The notes under the pieces were generated by a model, which did not search any database, had not been told where the DNA came from, and was given only the letters and a program-made list of their open reading frames with translations. From assembly GCF_900005765.1 (NCBI RefSeq), contig NC_041687.1, positions 558,001 to 622,000 of the forward strand: a stretch of DNA of 64,000 bases, in the 5' to 3' direction. The stretch's first letter is position 1. Each line of letters begins with the position of its first letter. Shown piece after piece: positions 1 through 11,900 of this stretch. The position numbers were made by a program, and so were the translations under genes. The DNA is from Plasmodium relictum (lineage: Eukaryota > Apicomplexa > Aconoidasida > Haemosporida > Plasmodiidae).

Positions 1-1398
1 TAAAGTTTTTCCTGTACCTGGAGCTCCACATAATAATGCTCCTTTTGGTATTTTTGCTCCTAATATTTCATATTTCGCAGGATTTTTTAAAAAATCTACA
101 AATTCCATTATTTCTTCTTTTGCTTGTTTCATACCTGCTACATTAGAAAATTTTATATCCGTTTTAAAATTGTTTTTATTGATAGGAGATATTTTACTAA
201 ACTTAAATAATTTATCCATACCACTATTCGTTACATTTTTTAATGTAATTTTTTGAAATAAAAAAATTAATAATAAAAAAAATAATATACTTGGAATATA
301 TCCTTTTACTTCATTTAATATATTTGTTTCATTCATATACTGTACTTCTATTATTTCTTCTCTATTTATATTCATTTCTTTTTGAATCTCTTCTACCTTT
401 CTCTCAAAACTATCACTATTACCAATTCGAAAACATACATATTTTAAATGATACTTTTTTATTCCATATGTATTTAAGTAAGCTTTCACATAATCTTTAT
501 TTATTAACTTAATTTTTTCTACATATCCTTTAGATAAATAATTGTAAAAAAACTCATTTGGGGTTATTTCATTATATAGGCTATTAGAATCAACAAATAA
601 TAAGAAGAGCAATAGCAACAAAAAAAATATATAAAAAAAATAATTATCAAATTTTTTATTTTTCTCATCTTCAGGCTTATATGAATTAGGAGAGGATTTT
701 TTGTCTTCAAATCTTTCAAATCCTTTAGGAACTTTGGTAAAATAAATTTTCAAAAACTCAAATAAATTTATTTTATCTCTTTTATTAATACGCAAAATAT
801 TCCCAAAAAAAGAAATGTTTTTTTTTTTTAATTTGCTTTTTTTCAAAAAATTAAGAATTTTTTTTATATCTTCTTTACTTTTATCTGAAAACTTATCAAA
901 AAAAGAAATATATTTTTCGTTTAACTTATTCTCACTCAAAAAATTTCCTTTCATTTTATAATTTCTATTTTTGTCATTTATCCTATTTAATAGTAAATAA
1001 TTATTTAAAAAATATTTTATATTTTCATAATTTACAAAATTATTTTCTTTATTTCTATAATAAATTTTTTCATCCCTATTTATTTTTTTATTGTATATTT
1101 TGATGTACTTCATAAACTCATTTTCAAAATGAAAATTATTTTTCTTCCATTTATGAATAAATTTTAAAAATGAATTTAAAGAAAATCTATATTCTGAACT
1201 TTTATCATTGCATACATCACTTTCGTTTATATTTTTTATATTTTTATTCAAATGGTTTACACATAAAGAACTATATTTTCTCTCATTTCCTTCTAATTCT
1301 ATTTTCTTACGAAAATTATTTATCCATTTATTATTAAAAACATTTGCTTCATTATATAAAAATTTCTTATTTTTTCTTATTACAAACAGTTTATGCAT
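1..1398 (-). CDS. FTSH1: FtsH1, membrane AAA+ zinc metalloprotease (N-terminal part, truncated by window)
   Basis: The frame is open from an ATG at 1398 to the window edge, giving 466 residues. A Walker A loop GAPGTGKT lies at about residues 458-465, preceded by [11 protein letters not shown], which is typical of FtsH/AFG3-type AAA+ proteases. A strong hydrophobic segment (about 249-268, [13 protein letters not shown]) and a second (about 370-382, [12 protein letters not shown]) flank a small soluble domain. This is the usual FtsH topology of two spans before the ATPase. Walker B, the second region of homology and the HEXXH zinc site would lie beyond the edge and are not seen. In Plasmodium, FtsH1 is an organelle membrane protease linked to apicoplast maintenance (family knowledge). 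The roughly 245 residues before the first span are Asn/Lys rich and poorly conserved, and may hold a targeting sequence. Confidence 0.9.
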   Translation of the reverse strand, partial: MHKLFVIRKNKKFLYNEANVFNNKWINNFRKKIELEGNERKYSSLCVNHLNKNIKNINESDVCNDKSSEYRFSLNSFLKFIHKWKKNNFHFENEFMKYIKIYNKKINRDEKIYYRNKENNFVNYENIKYFLNNYLLLNRINDKNRNYKMKGNFLSENKLNEKYISFFDKFSDKSKEDIKKILNFLKKSKLKKKNISFFGNILRINKRDKINLFEFLKIYFTKVPKGFERFEDKKSSPNSYKPEDEKNKKFDNYFFYIFFLLLLLFLLFVDSNSLYNEITPNEFFYNYLSKGYVEKIKLINKDYVKAYLNTYGIKKYHLKYVCFRIGNSDSFERKVEEIQKEMNINREEIIEVQYMNETNILNEVKGYIPSILFFLLLIFLFQKITLKNVTNSGMDKLFKFSKISPINKNNFKTDIKFSNVAGMKQAKEEIMEFVDFLKNPAKYEILGAKIPKGALLCGAPGTGKTL

Positions 1399-1460
1399 TT
1401 TCTTTTATAAATATATATATACTACTTTAAATAAAAATATAATATGAAATCAAATCATTA

Positions 1461-1503
<43 letters not shown>

Positions 1504-2698
1504 TAATTATTTTTTCGGTATTAATAAAAAAAGATAAATAAAAAATTATTATCAATGAAACGATATAAGAACAACTATAAAAATACGATTATACTATGTT
1601 ATCAAAATATAATCAAAGTAAAACTTCATATTTTATACTTAAATATGATAATTACATCTTTATCAATATATTTGTTTAATATTATATTTTTTAAATAAAA
1701 TTCAATAAAAGAAATATCATGCATAATTGTTTAAATTCCTTTAAAAAAAAAATTTATAGAAAATTAAAAAAAAAAAAGTTTAAGATGAATTGAAAAAAAA
1801 AAAAAAATTAGAGAAATATATATATATATTAATAAAAATAATAAATTAAAAAGGGGAAAAAAAAGTATGTATAAATATTTATTTATATATATATTTTTTT
1901 TTTTTTTTTTGCAAAATCACGTTTTTTCTCTATGTATTGAAAATATTAAAATTGTTTAAAATTTTAAAGATTATATGCAACATATAATCAAAGATTCATT
2001 ATTTTTGTGTACATTAGTTTGTATATATATATTTTTCTCTTTAATCTTATATATTTAGAAGTACTAATTTATTGGATAAGATTAGCTTCATTTTAATTTC
2101 TTAAATTTTTATTTCAGACAATAATGCATTCTTAAATAATAAAAGTTTATTTATTTCTGGTAATATTTAACTTATTCTATTTTTTTTTTTTTAGTTTTTT
2201 AGAGTTAATATTTTCTGAAATACAAATGTCTTATATTTAGTAATAAATATCTTAGGAAAAACACTTTATTTTATAAAAATTCATTTTATTTTTATGTATT
2301 CAATTATATTTCATTTTATTTATCTTTTTTTTTTTTATTACATTTTATAGTTATGCTTTAATTTTAATGTATATTGCATTCTGAGCAAACAATTTTGTAA
2401 AGATTTAATGAAATTGATTCTATTTTACATATTTTCTTAATTTTTATTTTCGTATCTTTTATTTCATAAAGAGATATTAAATGTGTATCATCAAATATTG
2501 CAAAAATTTAGTTTTTCATACATTTTACATATCTTCCTTTGTAAATAATAAATAAAACAAACGAACAAATGGGATGTTATGAATTAAATAATGAATTATA
2601 AATAAACAATTAAAAAAATTACATAAAAGATATAAATAAGTTTGTATGTAAAATGTAATTTTTAATTATTTTTAAATATAAAAAAAGATGATACTTTA

Positions 2699-2762
<64 letters not shown>

Positions 2763-5097
2763 TTTTATTTTATTTTATTTTATTTTATTTTATTTTATTT
2801 TATTTTATTTTATTTTATTTTTATGCAATACTTTATTTTATAAAGTATTTTTTTTTCAATCTTTATATATCATAATAATTATTTATAATTTTAATTTTAC
2901 TATGAATATTTTCTTATTTGTATCTTAAGTATTATTTCATTTTTTAATAATAAAAAGTATTTAAATTTAAAAATATACCTATATTATTTAAGTTACATTA
3001 TATATACTACACATAAAGATTAATGACAACTCTTTAAAATTTAAAAATAAATTTTAGAACGAAATTCAATTATAAACGCATTTTTTTTTAATTTTCCTAA
3101 ATATAATAAGCAAACGAATATTTTCATATAAAAAAAATAATAATAAAATAAAAATATATGCATATTTATTTTAAATAAAATAATTTTCCTTCGTTATTAT
3201 TTAAAAAAAAAAAAAAGATAAAAGAATAATTCAAATTACTAAAAAGTTAATAGATATTTATTAAAATGAAAAAAAGATGTTTAGTTTCCTTTTTCTTAAT
3301 AACAAAAAAATGAGATATTTAATATTAAATTTTAATTTCTTTGAGAATTTTTGTTTTTTATTGTAACATACTATTATTAAAAGACAATATTTGTGTAAAG
3401 AATGAAATTTTATTGTATTGAATATCTAATTAATTTTTGCTCTATGCATTTCTATTTTTTACTATCTTTTTTTTTATTTCTTTTAATAAAGTTTCCTTTT
3501 CAAAATTTATTTGGATTTATATATAACAAAAATATATATATATAAATATTTATTCTTACATATTGATATAATTTTTTAAAAGTAGCTCAGTATGAAACTA
3601 CCAATTAGATGCTTTCAGATATATAAAAAAAAAGAATAAATTATCTAATTGTTTATATAATTTTTATTTTATGTAGCACATTATAAAATGACTTACATAA
3701 TTTTTTAAAAACTTTAAAAAATACCAAAAGCCTTTTTTTATAAATTTTTTTTTTAAATAGATATATAATTTATTTCTGTTTATCTACATAATTAATTTTT
3801 GTATCCGAGTAAATTATTTTTTTAAAAAAAAAAAAAATTAATACGTAGAGAAAAATATAACACTTTTTTATTATCTTTTTTTAAGATGTAAAAAAAAAAA
3901 TATATTTATTCTTTCTTTTAATATTTTTTATATTAAATAAATAAAAGAAAAAAATAAATATGTAAACATTTATTTAAATGGAAAATTTTATTTTGTATTT
4001 ATATTCTTTATTTAGTTATTGGTTTGAACATGCAAAAAATATAATTTTTCTATTTTATTTTTTTTTTTTTTTTCAAAATTATATATATATAAGTATTTGT
4101 ATATATTAAACTACAAAAGCACAATTACGGTTATTAAAATATAAGAACAAATCTATTAAAATTTACTTATTAGTAAAATTATAAAAAACTACTTTTTAAT
4201 TGAGTATATATATATATATATTATTTTTTTTTATTTTTATTATTGTACTGGAGATCATGTAAAAAAATAAAATTAAATTTTATTTTCTTTCTAATTTGTA
4301 ATTTAAATAAAATTTTCATATAATGTATGTATATAAAAATAATTTAAAATATATATTTTTACGAATTTTTTTTTTTTTAATTATTATGAGAAAATTTCAT
4401 CTTATGTTTATTTTCTTACTTTTTATCTAATGAAATTAAATTAAAAAAAATTATAATTTTAATATTACAAAAAAAAATGATGATCTGCCAAATTATGAAA
4501 TAATTTCTTAATTTTTAATGCACACTAAAATATATAAAAACAAATAAATTTACTAGTTCACATCTTTCTTTTTTTTGTTTTTTTGTCTACTGTGTTTTAT
4601 ATATGCAACTGTAATTGATATATATTTGTTTATGATCATCAAATTATATAATTTTTTTAAGTTTGTCCTTAGCACTTAAGTAATTTAAAAATTTTTTTTT
4701 TTTTTTTTATTTCATTCGTATATATACATGTATATTCCTCTTAATTTAAAAAGAATAAACTTTTAAAAATAATTATTATTTTTAACAGTAACCCTTAATG
4801 TAATCTTTATATTTTATATATAAAATAAAAACAGCATACTGGAACTTTTAATATTACATTTATGAAGAAATAAAATGATAAAGATATTAAATTATTAATT
4901 CTATATATTTGCTTTCTTTCATTTTTACTTTATCTAGTTTTAAATATTTTTAAAACTTTTTTTTTTTTTTAGAATCTTTATATTTAGTTTTTATATATGT
5001 TCTTTATTTTATTTTCTTGTATACTTATTTATTCTAAGTATATAAACATAATAAGCTTACATATACAATACCGTATAATTTGAAAATAAAAAAATAA

Positions 5098-5135
<38 letters not shown>

Positions 5136-5289
5136 AAATAACTTTTATATGAATAAGATGAAAACATATTTAGAATATTCATAAATTATTTTATGAAAAA
5201 TTATAAATTGATAATTTTAAAAGAAAATAAGGATATTATATTGAAACTTTATATTTTTTTATTTGTATAATTTTTTATTTATTATTAAT
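1399..5289. other. 3.9-kb divergent intergenic region
   Basis: This lies between the starts of FtsH1 (-) and the NF-YA-like gene (+), so it should contain both promoters and 5' UTRs. It is almost pure A/T with many poly-A and poly-T runs, TA stretches (about 1482-1501 and 5101-5133) and a compound microsatellite at 2702-2822. I see no ORF with coding character, no tRNA and no conserved protein fragment. It is the longest gene-free stretch of the window. Confidence 0.7.
2702..2822. repeat. Compound microsatellite (TA)n-(TTTA)n-(TTTTA)n
   Basis: About 120 bases run through three unit lengths in order: roughly fourteen TA units, then about eight TTTA units, then about twelve TTTTA units. The sharp change of unit length suggests stepwise growth by slippage from adjacent seeds. 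It lies within the long FtsH1/NF-YA-like intergenic region. Confidence 0.9.
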
Positions 5290-6192
5290 ATGGAAAAAAT
5301 CAAATCAATGAATAAAAAATATAGTAAGAATATTAATAGTCATCATAATATTTCTCTACAAATAGCAGCAAATAACTTGAACACCATGCATAAAAATAGT
5401 AATGAAGATATGGAACATTCATTAGATATTACTAAAATAAATTCTTTAATTAACACAAATGAAATAAATGGTAATGATACAAATAATAATAAAGAACATA
5501 TTGGCAATGAGATAATATATGTAAACGATAAACAGTATGAGAGAATTTTAAAAAGGAGAATGAGGAAAATAAAACAAGATATAGAAAAAAAAAGAAAAGT
5601 TCGTGTATATAGGACTATTCAAAAAAAAGTTGTTCCTACTATGAATAATTCTGAAAATAATATAAATTTAAATAATAATTTTAATACTTCTTTGTATAAT
5701 TATGATTTAAACTCAAATGATTCTTATATAAAAAAAAATGAAAACTCCAATAGCTATATTGCATTAAATGAAAGTATGCAAGCTATTTATGATATGAAAT
5801 CAAATAAAAATTATGAGAAGAATATGTATTTAAACGATTACAATAAGTACAATAACTTAAATACAGATGATGATTATAAAAAATATATAAATATATGCGA
5901 AATAAATAATATGAATAACATGAATAACATGAATAATATGAATAATATGAATAATATGAATAATATGAATAATATGAATAATATGAATAATATGAATAAT
6001 ATGAATAATATGAATAATATGAATAATTTAAGTAATATTGAAGAATTAAATAACATAAGCAAAATGAATAATTTTGATCATTTTAATAATATAAATACTG
6101 TTAATAGTTTCAACCAAATTAATAATTTAAATAACATGAATAATTTTTCTAATGCTATGAATGAAAATTTCATATATGGGCAATATAACTAA
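5290..6192 (+). CDS. NF-YA (CBF-B)-like subunit-interaction motif protein
   Basis: The ORF has 300 residues from the ATG at 5290. The reading frame extends 9 codons upstream, but only to a TTG. Residues about 77-90 read YVNDKQYERILKRR, matching the NF-YA A1 signature Y-V-N-x-K-Q-Y-x-R-I-L-K-R-R, the helix that binds the NF-YB/NF-YC histone-fold dimer. A basic stretch follows (MRKIKQDIEKKRKVRVYR). The A2 segment that reads CCAAT boxes in NF-YA (RKYLHESRHRHA type) is not recognisable. The rest is Asn/Met-rich low complexity, including thirteen perfect Met-Asn-Asn triplets. A nuclear transcription-factor role is inferred from the A1 match only. No intron was found. Confidence 0.65.
   Translation: MEKIKSMNKKYSKNINSHHNISLQIAANNLNTMHKNSNEDMEHSLDITKINSLINTNEINGNDTNNNKEHIGNEIIYVNDKQYERILKRRMRKIKQDIEKKRKVRVYRTIQKKVVPTMNNSENNINLNNNFNTSLYNYDLNSNDSYIKKNENSNSYIALNESMQAIYDMKSNKNYEKNMYLNDYNKYNNLNTDDDYKKYINICEINNMNNMNNMNNMNNMNNMNNMNNMNNMNNMNNMNNMNNMNNLSNIEELNNISKMNNFDHFNNINTVNSFNQINNLNNMNNFSNAMNENFIYGQYN
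5911..6027 (+). repeat. ATG-AAT-AAY coding microsatellite, 13 copies (Met-Asn-Asn)
   Basis: A 9-base unit is repeated 13 times in frame inside the NF-YA-like gene. The copies are nearly identical at the DNA level: the first two end in AAC, the others in AAT. This indicates recent expansion, and copy number probably varies between strains. Confidence 0.9.
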
Positions 6193-7386
6193 ACATTTAT
6201 ATTTTTATGTTTCCTTTTTTTTAATTAAAAACAAAAAGCGTTATAATGATTCGAATGTTAAAAATTTGAACTATTCTTTTTTTTAATTTTTTGTTTTCGT
6301 TGATTTAAATTCTTATTTATCTTTATTATTTTTTTATAGCAAATGTAATTATAATAAATAAAAAAAAAGTTAATTATTATTCAAGTGTGCATATGAAGCA
6401 TAATAAATTTTTATTAGAACAAATAATTTGATAATTTTTTCGTTTTTTTTTTTTTTTTTTCAAATTTCCAAATTATTCTTGTCTTAAATTTTGCTATACC
6501 CATAATTATTTAAAAACTATAAAAGTGCATCTGAAAATACATTTTTAATTTTATTTGAAATTTTTTCCTTTTTTCCTTTTTTTTTTAAATAGATATGTAT
6601 CGAAAGAAAAAGAATTATATATCTTATGTATTTTTTGCTTTATATTAATTTTTATTTAAATAAAAAAAAAAGAAATAGTCTAAATTAACTTTTTACATAG
6701 CTTGATATTTCAAATAATATATAACCTTTCCACCTTATTTGTTTTTTTTCTTTATGCTTTTATAAATAATTTTTTTAAATAAATCATTTATTTTTATCAT
6801 ATTTGTAAAAATATTGTCATAAATATATAAAGATTTATTTCTCCTCAATCTAGCACTTTTGCTTTTAATTTAAATAAAAAGTATAATATAAAAGAAATTC
6901 TTTTATTAAAAATAAAGAAATTCTATTTTTTATAATTCTTTTTATTTTTATAAATCCAACGGATTTAGAAATCATTGCATAAAATTATTGTAAAATGTTC
7001 TTTCATTTAAAAAAAAAAAAAAATATATATATATATTTTTTCTTTTATAACACTTAAAAAAAAAAAAAAAAAAATTAAATAATATTAATAATAAAGGAGT
7101 AAAAAAGTACATTTTACTAAAAATAATTATTATAAATAAAAAAAATGAAAGTGTGAATCTGCATATTTTCGATCAAATAGAAAAAAACTATTTAAAAAAT
7201 AAAAAATGAAAACAATAAAATCAAATAAAACAAAATATAATAATTTTAAAAATTATATAAAAAGTAATTGCTTCATATTTATTAAAATTTTTATCAAATA
7301 TGAAAATAGAATAAATGGTACTTTTATAACTTCTATTAAAATTAATAGTAATTTTTTTATTTTATTTATTTTGAATTACTATGTTC
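6193..7386. other. Convergent intergenic region
   Basis: This 1.2-kb gap lies between the 3' ends of the NF-YA-like gene (+) and the SR-protein gene (-). It holds A/T homopolymers and TA runs only. The short open frame at 7206-7403 looks like chance A/T sequence, with no recognisable domain. No structural RNA was recognised. Confidence 0.6.
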
Positions 7387-8157
7387 TTAATTCTTTTCTT
7401 TAAAAGATTCATACTTTACATTTTTATTTGTACTGTATCCACAATTTTGTTTATTTTTTTTAATTGTTGCATTATTATTGTTACTGTTATTATTACTATT
7501 ATCATCTATTATATCATTGTAATTATTAACTTTTGCTGAAGTACTAGATGAAAAAAAATTAAATTTTTTATTTAAGTTATCATTTTTGTTAAAAGGAGAA
7601 AAATTATATTCTATATTATCATCAATGTCTGATTCATCATAAGGTATGTCTTTAAGAACTCTTACATACATTTTTTTTTTGGAATTGTAAATTATTCTAT
7701 CTAATGTGTTAACGGCTTTTAGCATACTTTCCTTGTCTTCATATTCTGCTATTGTTATACCATTCTCAGCATGTGTATAAATAAGTTTACCTGCTTTTGA
7801 TAAAAATTCTTTTATTGATTTCCATTTTAAAACTTTGGGTAAATTTTTTACAACAACTCTGTATTGAGATCTATTGAAATCGTTTGCCTCTTTATTCTTT
7901 TTTTCAATGCTATACTCAACTTTTAACATATATCCTTTAAACTTCTTTCCATTTCTTTTCAAAATTGTTTTCTCAGCACTTTTGGGATTTTCATATTCAA
8001 TAAATGCATAGTTTGTCCCATTACTATTTCTGTTATATTTTATATCAATATCTGATATTTTTCCATGTTCTTCAAAAATTTTAATTATTTCCTGTTTTGT
8101 TGCAGAACCAGGTATATTTCCTACATATAATCTGCTCCCATTGCTCACTTTTTTCAT
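7387..8157 (-). CDS. SRSF1 (ASF/SF2)-like splicing factor, two RRMs
   Basis: This is a 256-residue protein; the ATG at 8157 was chosen over an upstream in-frame TTG. RRM1 spans about residues 8-85: RNP2 is LYVGNI and RNP1 appears as NYAFIEYEN. A second, pseudo-RRM spans about 96-170. Its first helix, KWKSIKEF, sits where SR proteins carry SWQDLKD, followed by AGKLIYTHAENGITIAEYE, as in SRSF1. The C-terminus is Asn/Ser rich and has no real RS domain, which is unusual for an SR protein. A role in pre-mRNA splicing is expected in this intron-rich genome. The position fits the ASF-1 gene next to FtsH1 on P. falciparum chromosome 11 (from memory). Confidence 0.85.
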   Translation of the reverse strand: MKKVSNGSRLYVGNIPGSATKQEIIKIFEEHGKISDIDIKYNRNSNGTNYAFIEYENPKSAEKTILKRNGKKFKGYMLKVEYSIEKKNKEANDFNRSQYRVVVKNLPKVLKWKSIKEFLSKAGKLIYTHAENGITIAEYEDKESMLKAVNTLDRIIYNSKKKMYVRVLKDIPYDESDIDDNIEYNFSPFNKNDNLNKKFNFFSSSTSAKVNNYNDIIDDNSNNNSNNNNATIKKNKQNCGYSTNKNVKYESFKEKN

Positions 8158-8292
8158 TTTCAAAAAAAAAAAATTTACATGTACTTCACAGAAAAAAATT
8201 AAATAACATTTAAAAGAATTTATTAAAAATTAATTTAAAAAAAAAAAATTAAATATTAAAAAAAATATATATTTTTTTCAATTTATTAATTA

Positions 8293-8327
<35 letters not shown>

Positions 8328-8968
8328 TTTGCTTATAAACTAAAAATGATATGTTTTGAAAATTTTTCTTTTACGTAAGAATTATTTCCTATTTAAGGAA
8401 AAAAATATTTTAAATATTCTATAAAAGAAATGAATATTAGTTTAGATTCTTTGATAGTTCAATATATTCATTTAAGAACTATAATAATACAAAATTAAGG
8501 AAAATATTACATTTTAAATGAAAAAAAAAAAATGTTAAATGAACAAAGAAATTGTAAGAAAAATTAACTTTAAAATGTTTTTAGGAATAATTAACATTTT
8601 TAACTTTATTCCATTTAAATAAAATTAAATATTTGTTTAATTATTTTTTTATTTCTGTTATTTATGAAATTTTTATGTGAAATTTTTTTGTTTTAATATA
8701 AAAAATTATAAAATGCAACTTTATAAGTTAAAAATACAAGATAATAACGAACATTAAAAGAAAAAGAAGAAAAGAAAAGCACTTAAGATTTTATCTATTT
8801 TTTTTAAATGTAAAATTTAATTATTCCTATAAATTATAATTTTTAATAAAAAAACATATACACTTATTTACTAATATACAACCATTATAATAGATATCAT
8901 TAAGTGTAATACCAGTTCCGACATATTTATAACTTTTATCTCTGGAAAGAATAATAAAAAAAAGAAAA
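8158..8968. other. Divergent promoter region, SR factor / Sec16
   Basis: An 0.8-kb A/T-rich gap lies between two divergent gene starts. A slightly GC-richer stretch at about 8900-8945, just before the Sec16 ATG, probably belongs to its 5' UTR. Nothing else was identified. Confidence 0.55.
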
Positions 8969-11900
8969 ATGATTAATAAAAATGATTTATTTCATTATGA
9001 AAATATTTTTAAAAACAAAAATATAAATATTATTGATAAAATAAAAGAGAAAAAAAAAATTTTTGAAGAATCTAACATTTCAAATTTAGATATAATACAT
9101 GAAGATAAAGCGTCCTTGGAACTTTCAAGTTATTCAAATTTAAAAAATAAGGTAAATTCCCCTATAATTAAAAATGGATATAATAAAGATAATGAAATAG
9201 AACCAAAAAAAGATATATATGAAAATTACACAAAATCAAATGTGAAACTAATAAACAGTAACAATATTAACAATCATTTTATTAACGAAAATAAAAAAAA
9301 TAGTAAAGAACTAACACAAGAAAATTCAAATGAATATAAATGCACGAACTCATTTAAAAACTCGACAAATATCTGTAATGAAAATTTATCTATTAAAAAA
9401 AATAAAAGGAAAGAAAAATCAGACAATTTTAAATCAAAAAAAAAAAATGATTTATCATCCCTTTTTGATGATTCTTCAAATAAATTCTTAAATAAAAAAG
9501 AGAATATTACTTGTAATGCAAATACAAATCTTCTATTTTTTAATATTGATGATAAGGAGTTAAAAAAAGAAAGTCATGATATTCAAAATGAAAAAAATAG
9601 CGAAGTATGTAATATAAATAATAACATATATGATATAACTTATGCTAAAAGTATTAGTAAAAATAATAATAATAATAATAATGAAAATAGCTTTATAATA
9701 TGTAATGAAAATGAAAGAGAAAAACGAACAGCTAATAATATTAAAAGGGAATATTCCGAAAATGAGTCTATACAAAAAAATAATTTGAATATGCAATTCA
9801 TGAATAATAATAATAACATTAGTATTTATTCATATAACTCAGATTATATAAATATAAATAAAGAAGATGCCATCAGTGAACATCTGAATAGTAGCAAATT
9901 AGAATATTTAAATAATGAATTTAATAACGTAAATAATGAATTCAATAACTCAAATAATGAATTTAATAACGTAAATAATGAATTTAATAACTCAAATAAT
10001 GAATTTAATAACGTAAATAATGAATTCAATAACTCAAATAATGAACTTGATAACGTAAATAATGAATTCAATAACTCAAATAATGAATTTAATAACATAA
10101 ATAATGAATTCAATAACTCAAATAATGAATTTGATAACGTAAATAATGAATTCAATAACTCAAATAATGAAACTAATTACATAAATAATGGATTTAATTA
10201 TACAATTAATGAATTTAATTGTGCAAATAATAGATTACGTTACACTAATGAAATTAATATCACTAATACTGAGTTAACCTTTAAAAATGAAAAAGAAAAT
10301 TTTAATATTTCAAATAATAAGGAAATAATACAATTAAATAATGAATTCAATTTATATAATGATATTAATAAAAAAAATTTTATAAAAAATCCCATTATTT
10401 TATTTGATGACGATGCAAAACTAGATATAAAAGATAATAGTATAGAAAAAATATTTAAAGAACAAAAAGACAATGATAATAGAGAAAATGAAAAACTTGA
10501 CGATAATAATATAATTAAAGGGGATGATATATACAATAATTTAAGAGACAAAGATATAGTTAAGGAAAATAAAATGATTTTATCAAATAGTACAAATAAA
10601 AATTCAGAAAATAATTCTATTTGTTTTTGTTTTGGAAATAATGGATTATTCTTTTACAGTAAAAAATCAGTTATTAAGTCTCAATATTTAATTAATATAG
10701 TTGAAAAAAAAATGAAAGAAAAAAAAGTGAATAAAGCAAGCAACATAGATGAATATATATATTGTTTAAAAAATTTCCCTGGGCCATTTAGTAGAAAAAA
10801 TAATAAAATAGATGAAAAAATAAAGCATTTTTTGAATGGCTATATTGATTTTAATAGGTTAAAATATGAACAAAATATATTTGAATATACACAGAAAAAT
10901 TGCTTATATAATCATTTATTAAATATAATTAATAAACCTTACTTATTAAATTTTAATTTACAAAATGTTAAATGTGAAAAAAATGATTTTAAGAATAGCA
11001 GCAAAAAAAAACATATTATTTCTTATTTTATAGATAATTATCATGATAAAAATAATAAAAATGAAGATACAAGTTCTTCAGATTATTCTGATAATACTTT
11101 AAACAAAAAGGAAATTGAGCATTTTCAAATAAATGATTATGAAGAAACAAAATATAATGTAAAAAAAGGAGACAAAATTATAAAAAAAAAAGAAAATGAA
11201 GATGAAGATGGAATTGACAACTACACTGAAATATACTATAAAAGTATAAATAATATTTATATAAATAATTATAAATATGAATTTTTCGATTTCGTAAACA
11301 AAGAATTTATTGAAGAATTACATAAATTAGAAAACAATGAAAAAATTACAATTGAAGATATTTATCTAGAATATTTTCATTTATGCATATATAACAGTAA
11401 AAAAGCCACTCAACTATGCCTAAAGAAAGAATTATACAAATATTTTTTTTTAATTTTAAAAAAATATAATAAAAAAAAATATTATAAAATGTTAGATAGA
11501 TATATAAGTCATATTAATACATTTTCTATTAATGAAATAGAGATGACAAATGACATGAAAAATATATACAAAATTTATAATTATAACATATATGATGATG
11601 TTTTTACTGAATCTTTTGTGTTCTTTATGTGTTTATTGAATAATAAAAATATGCATTTTAAAAAAAATATATTAATTAATTATTGGTACTCTTTTTTTAC
11701 TCTAATATTTCATAACTTTATTTTTCAATTTAAGGAAAACGAAATAAACTACATGGATTATAAAGAAGATATCATCAATTTTTTTATATATTTAATAAAT
11801 TTGTTATACGAAAATAACAAAACGAAAGAATCACAATTTCTGATTTTACTTTTATCCAATAATCCTTTTTCTTTTGATTTAGAAAATGAAAAATTCAACA

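Noticed and set aside
4477-4490. ATGATGA box-C-like sequence
   Set aside because: No CTGA box D at a suitable distance and no terminal stem.
5101-5133. TA tract upstream of the NF-YA-like gene as a TATA-type promoter
   Set aside because: TA runs occur throughout the window and carry no positional information.
5874-6062. Minus-strand Ile-Leu-Phe frame
   Set aside because: It is the antisense of the Met-Asn-Asn microsatellite.
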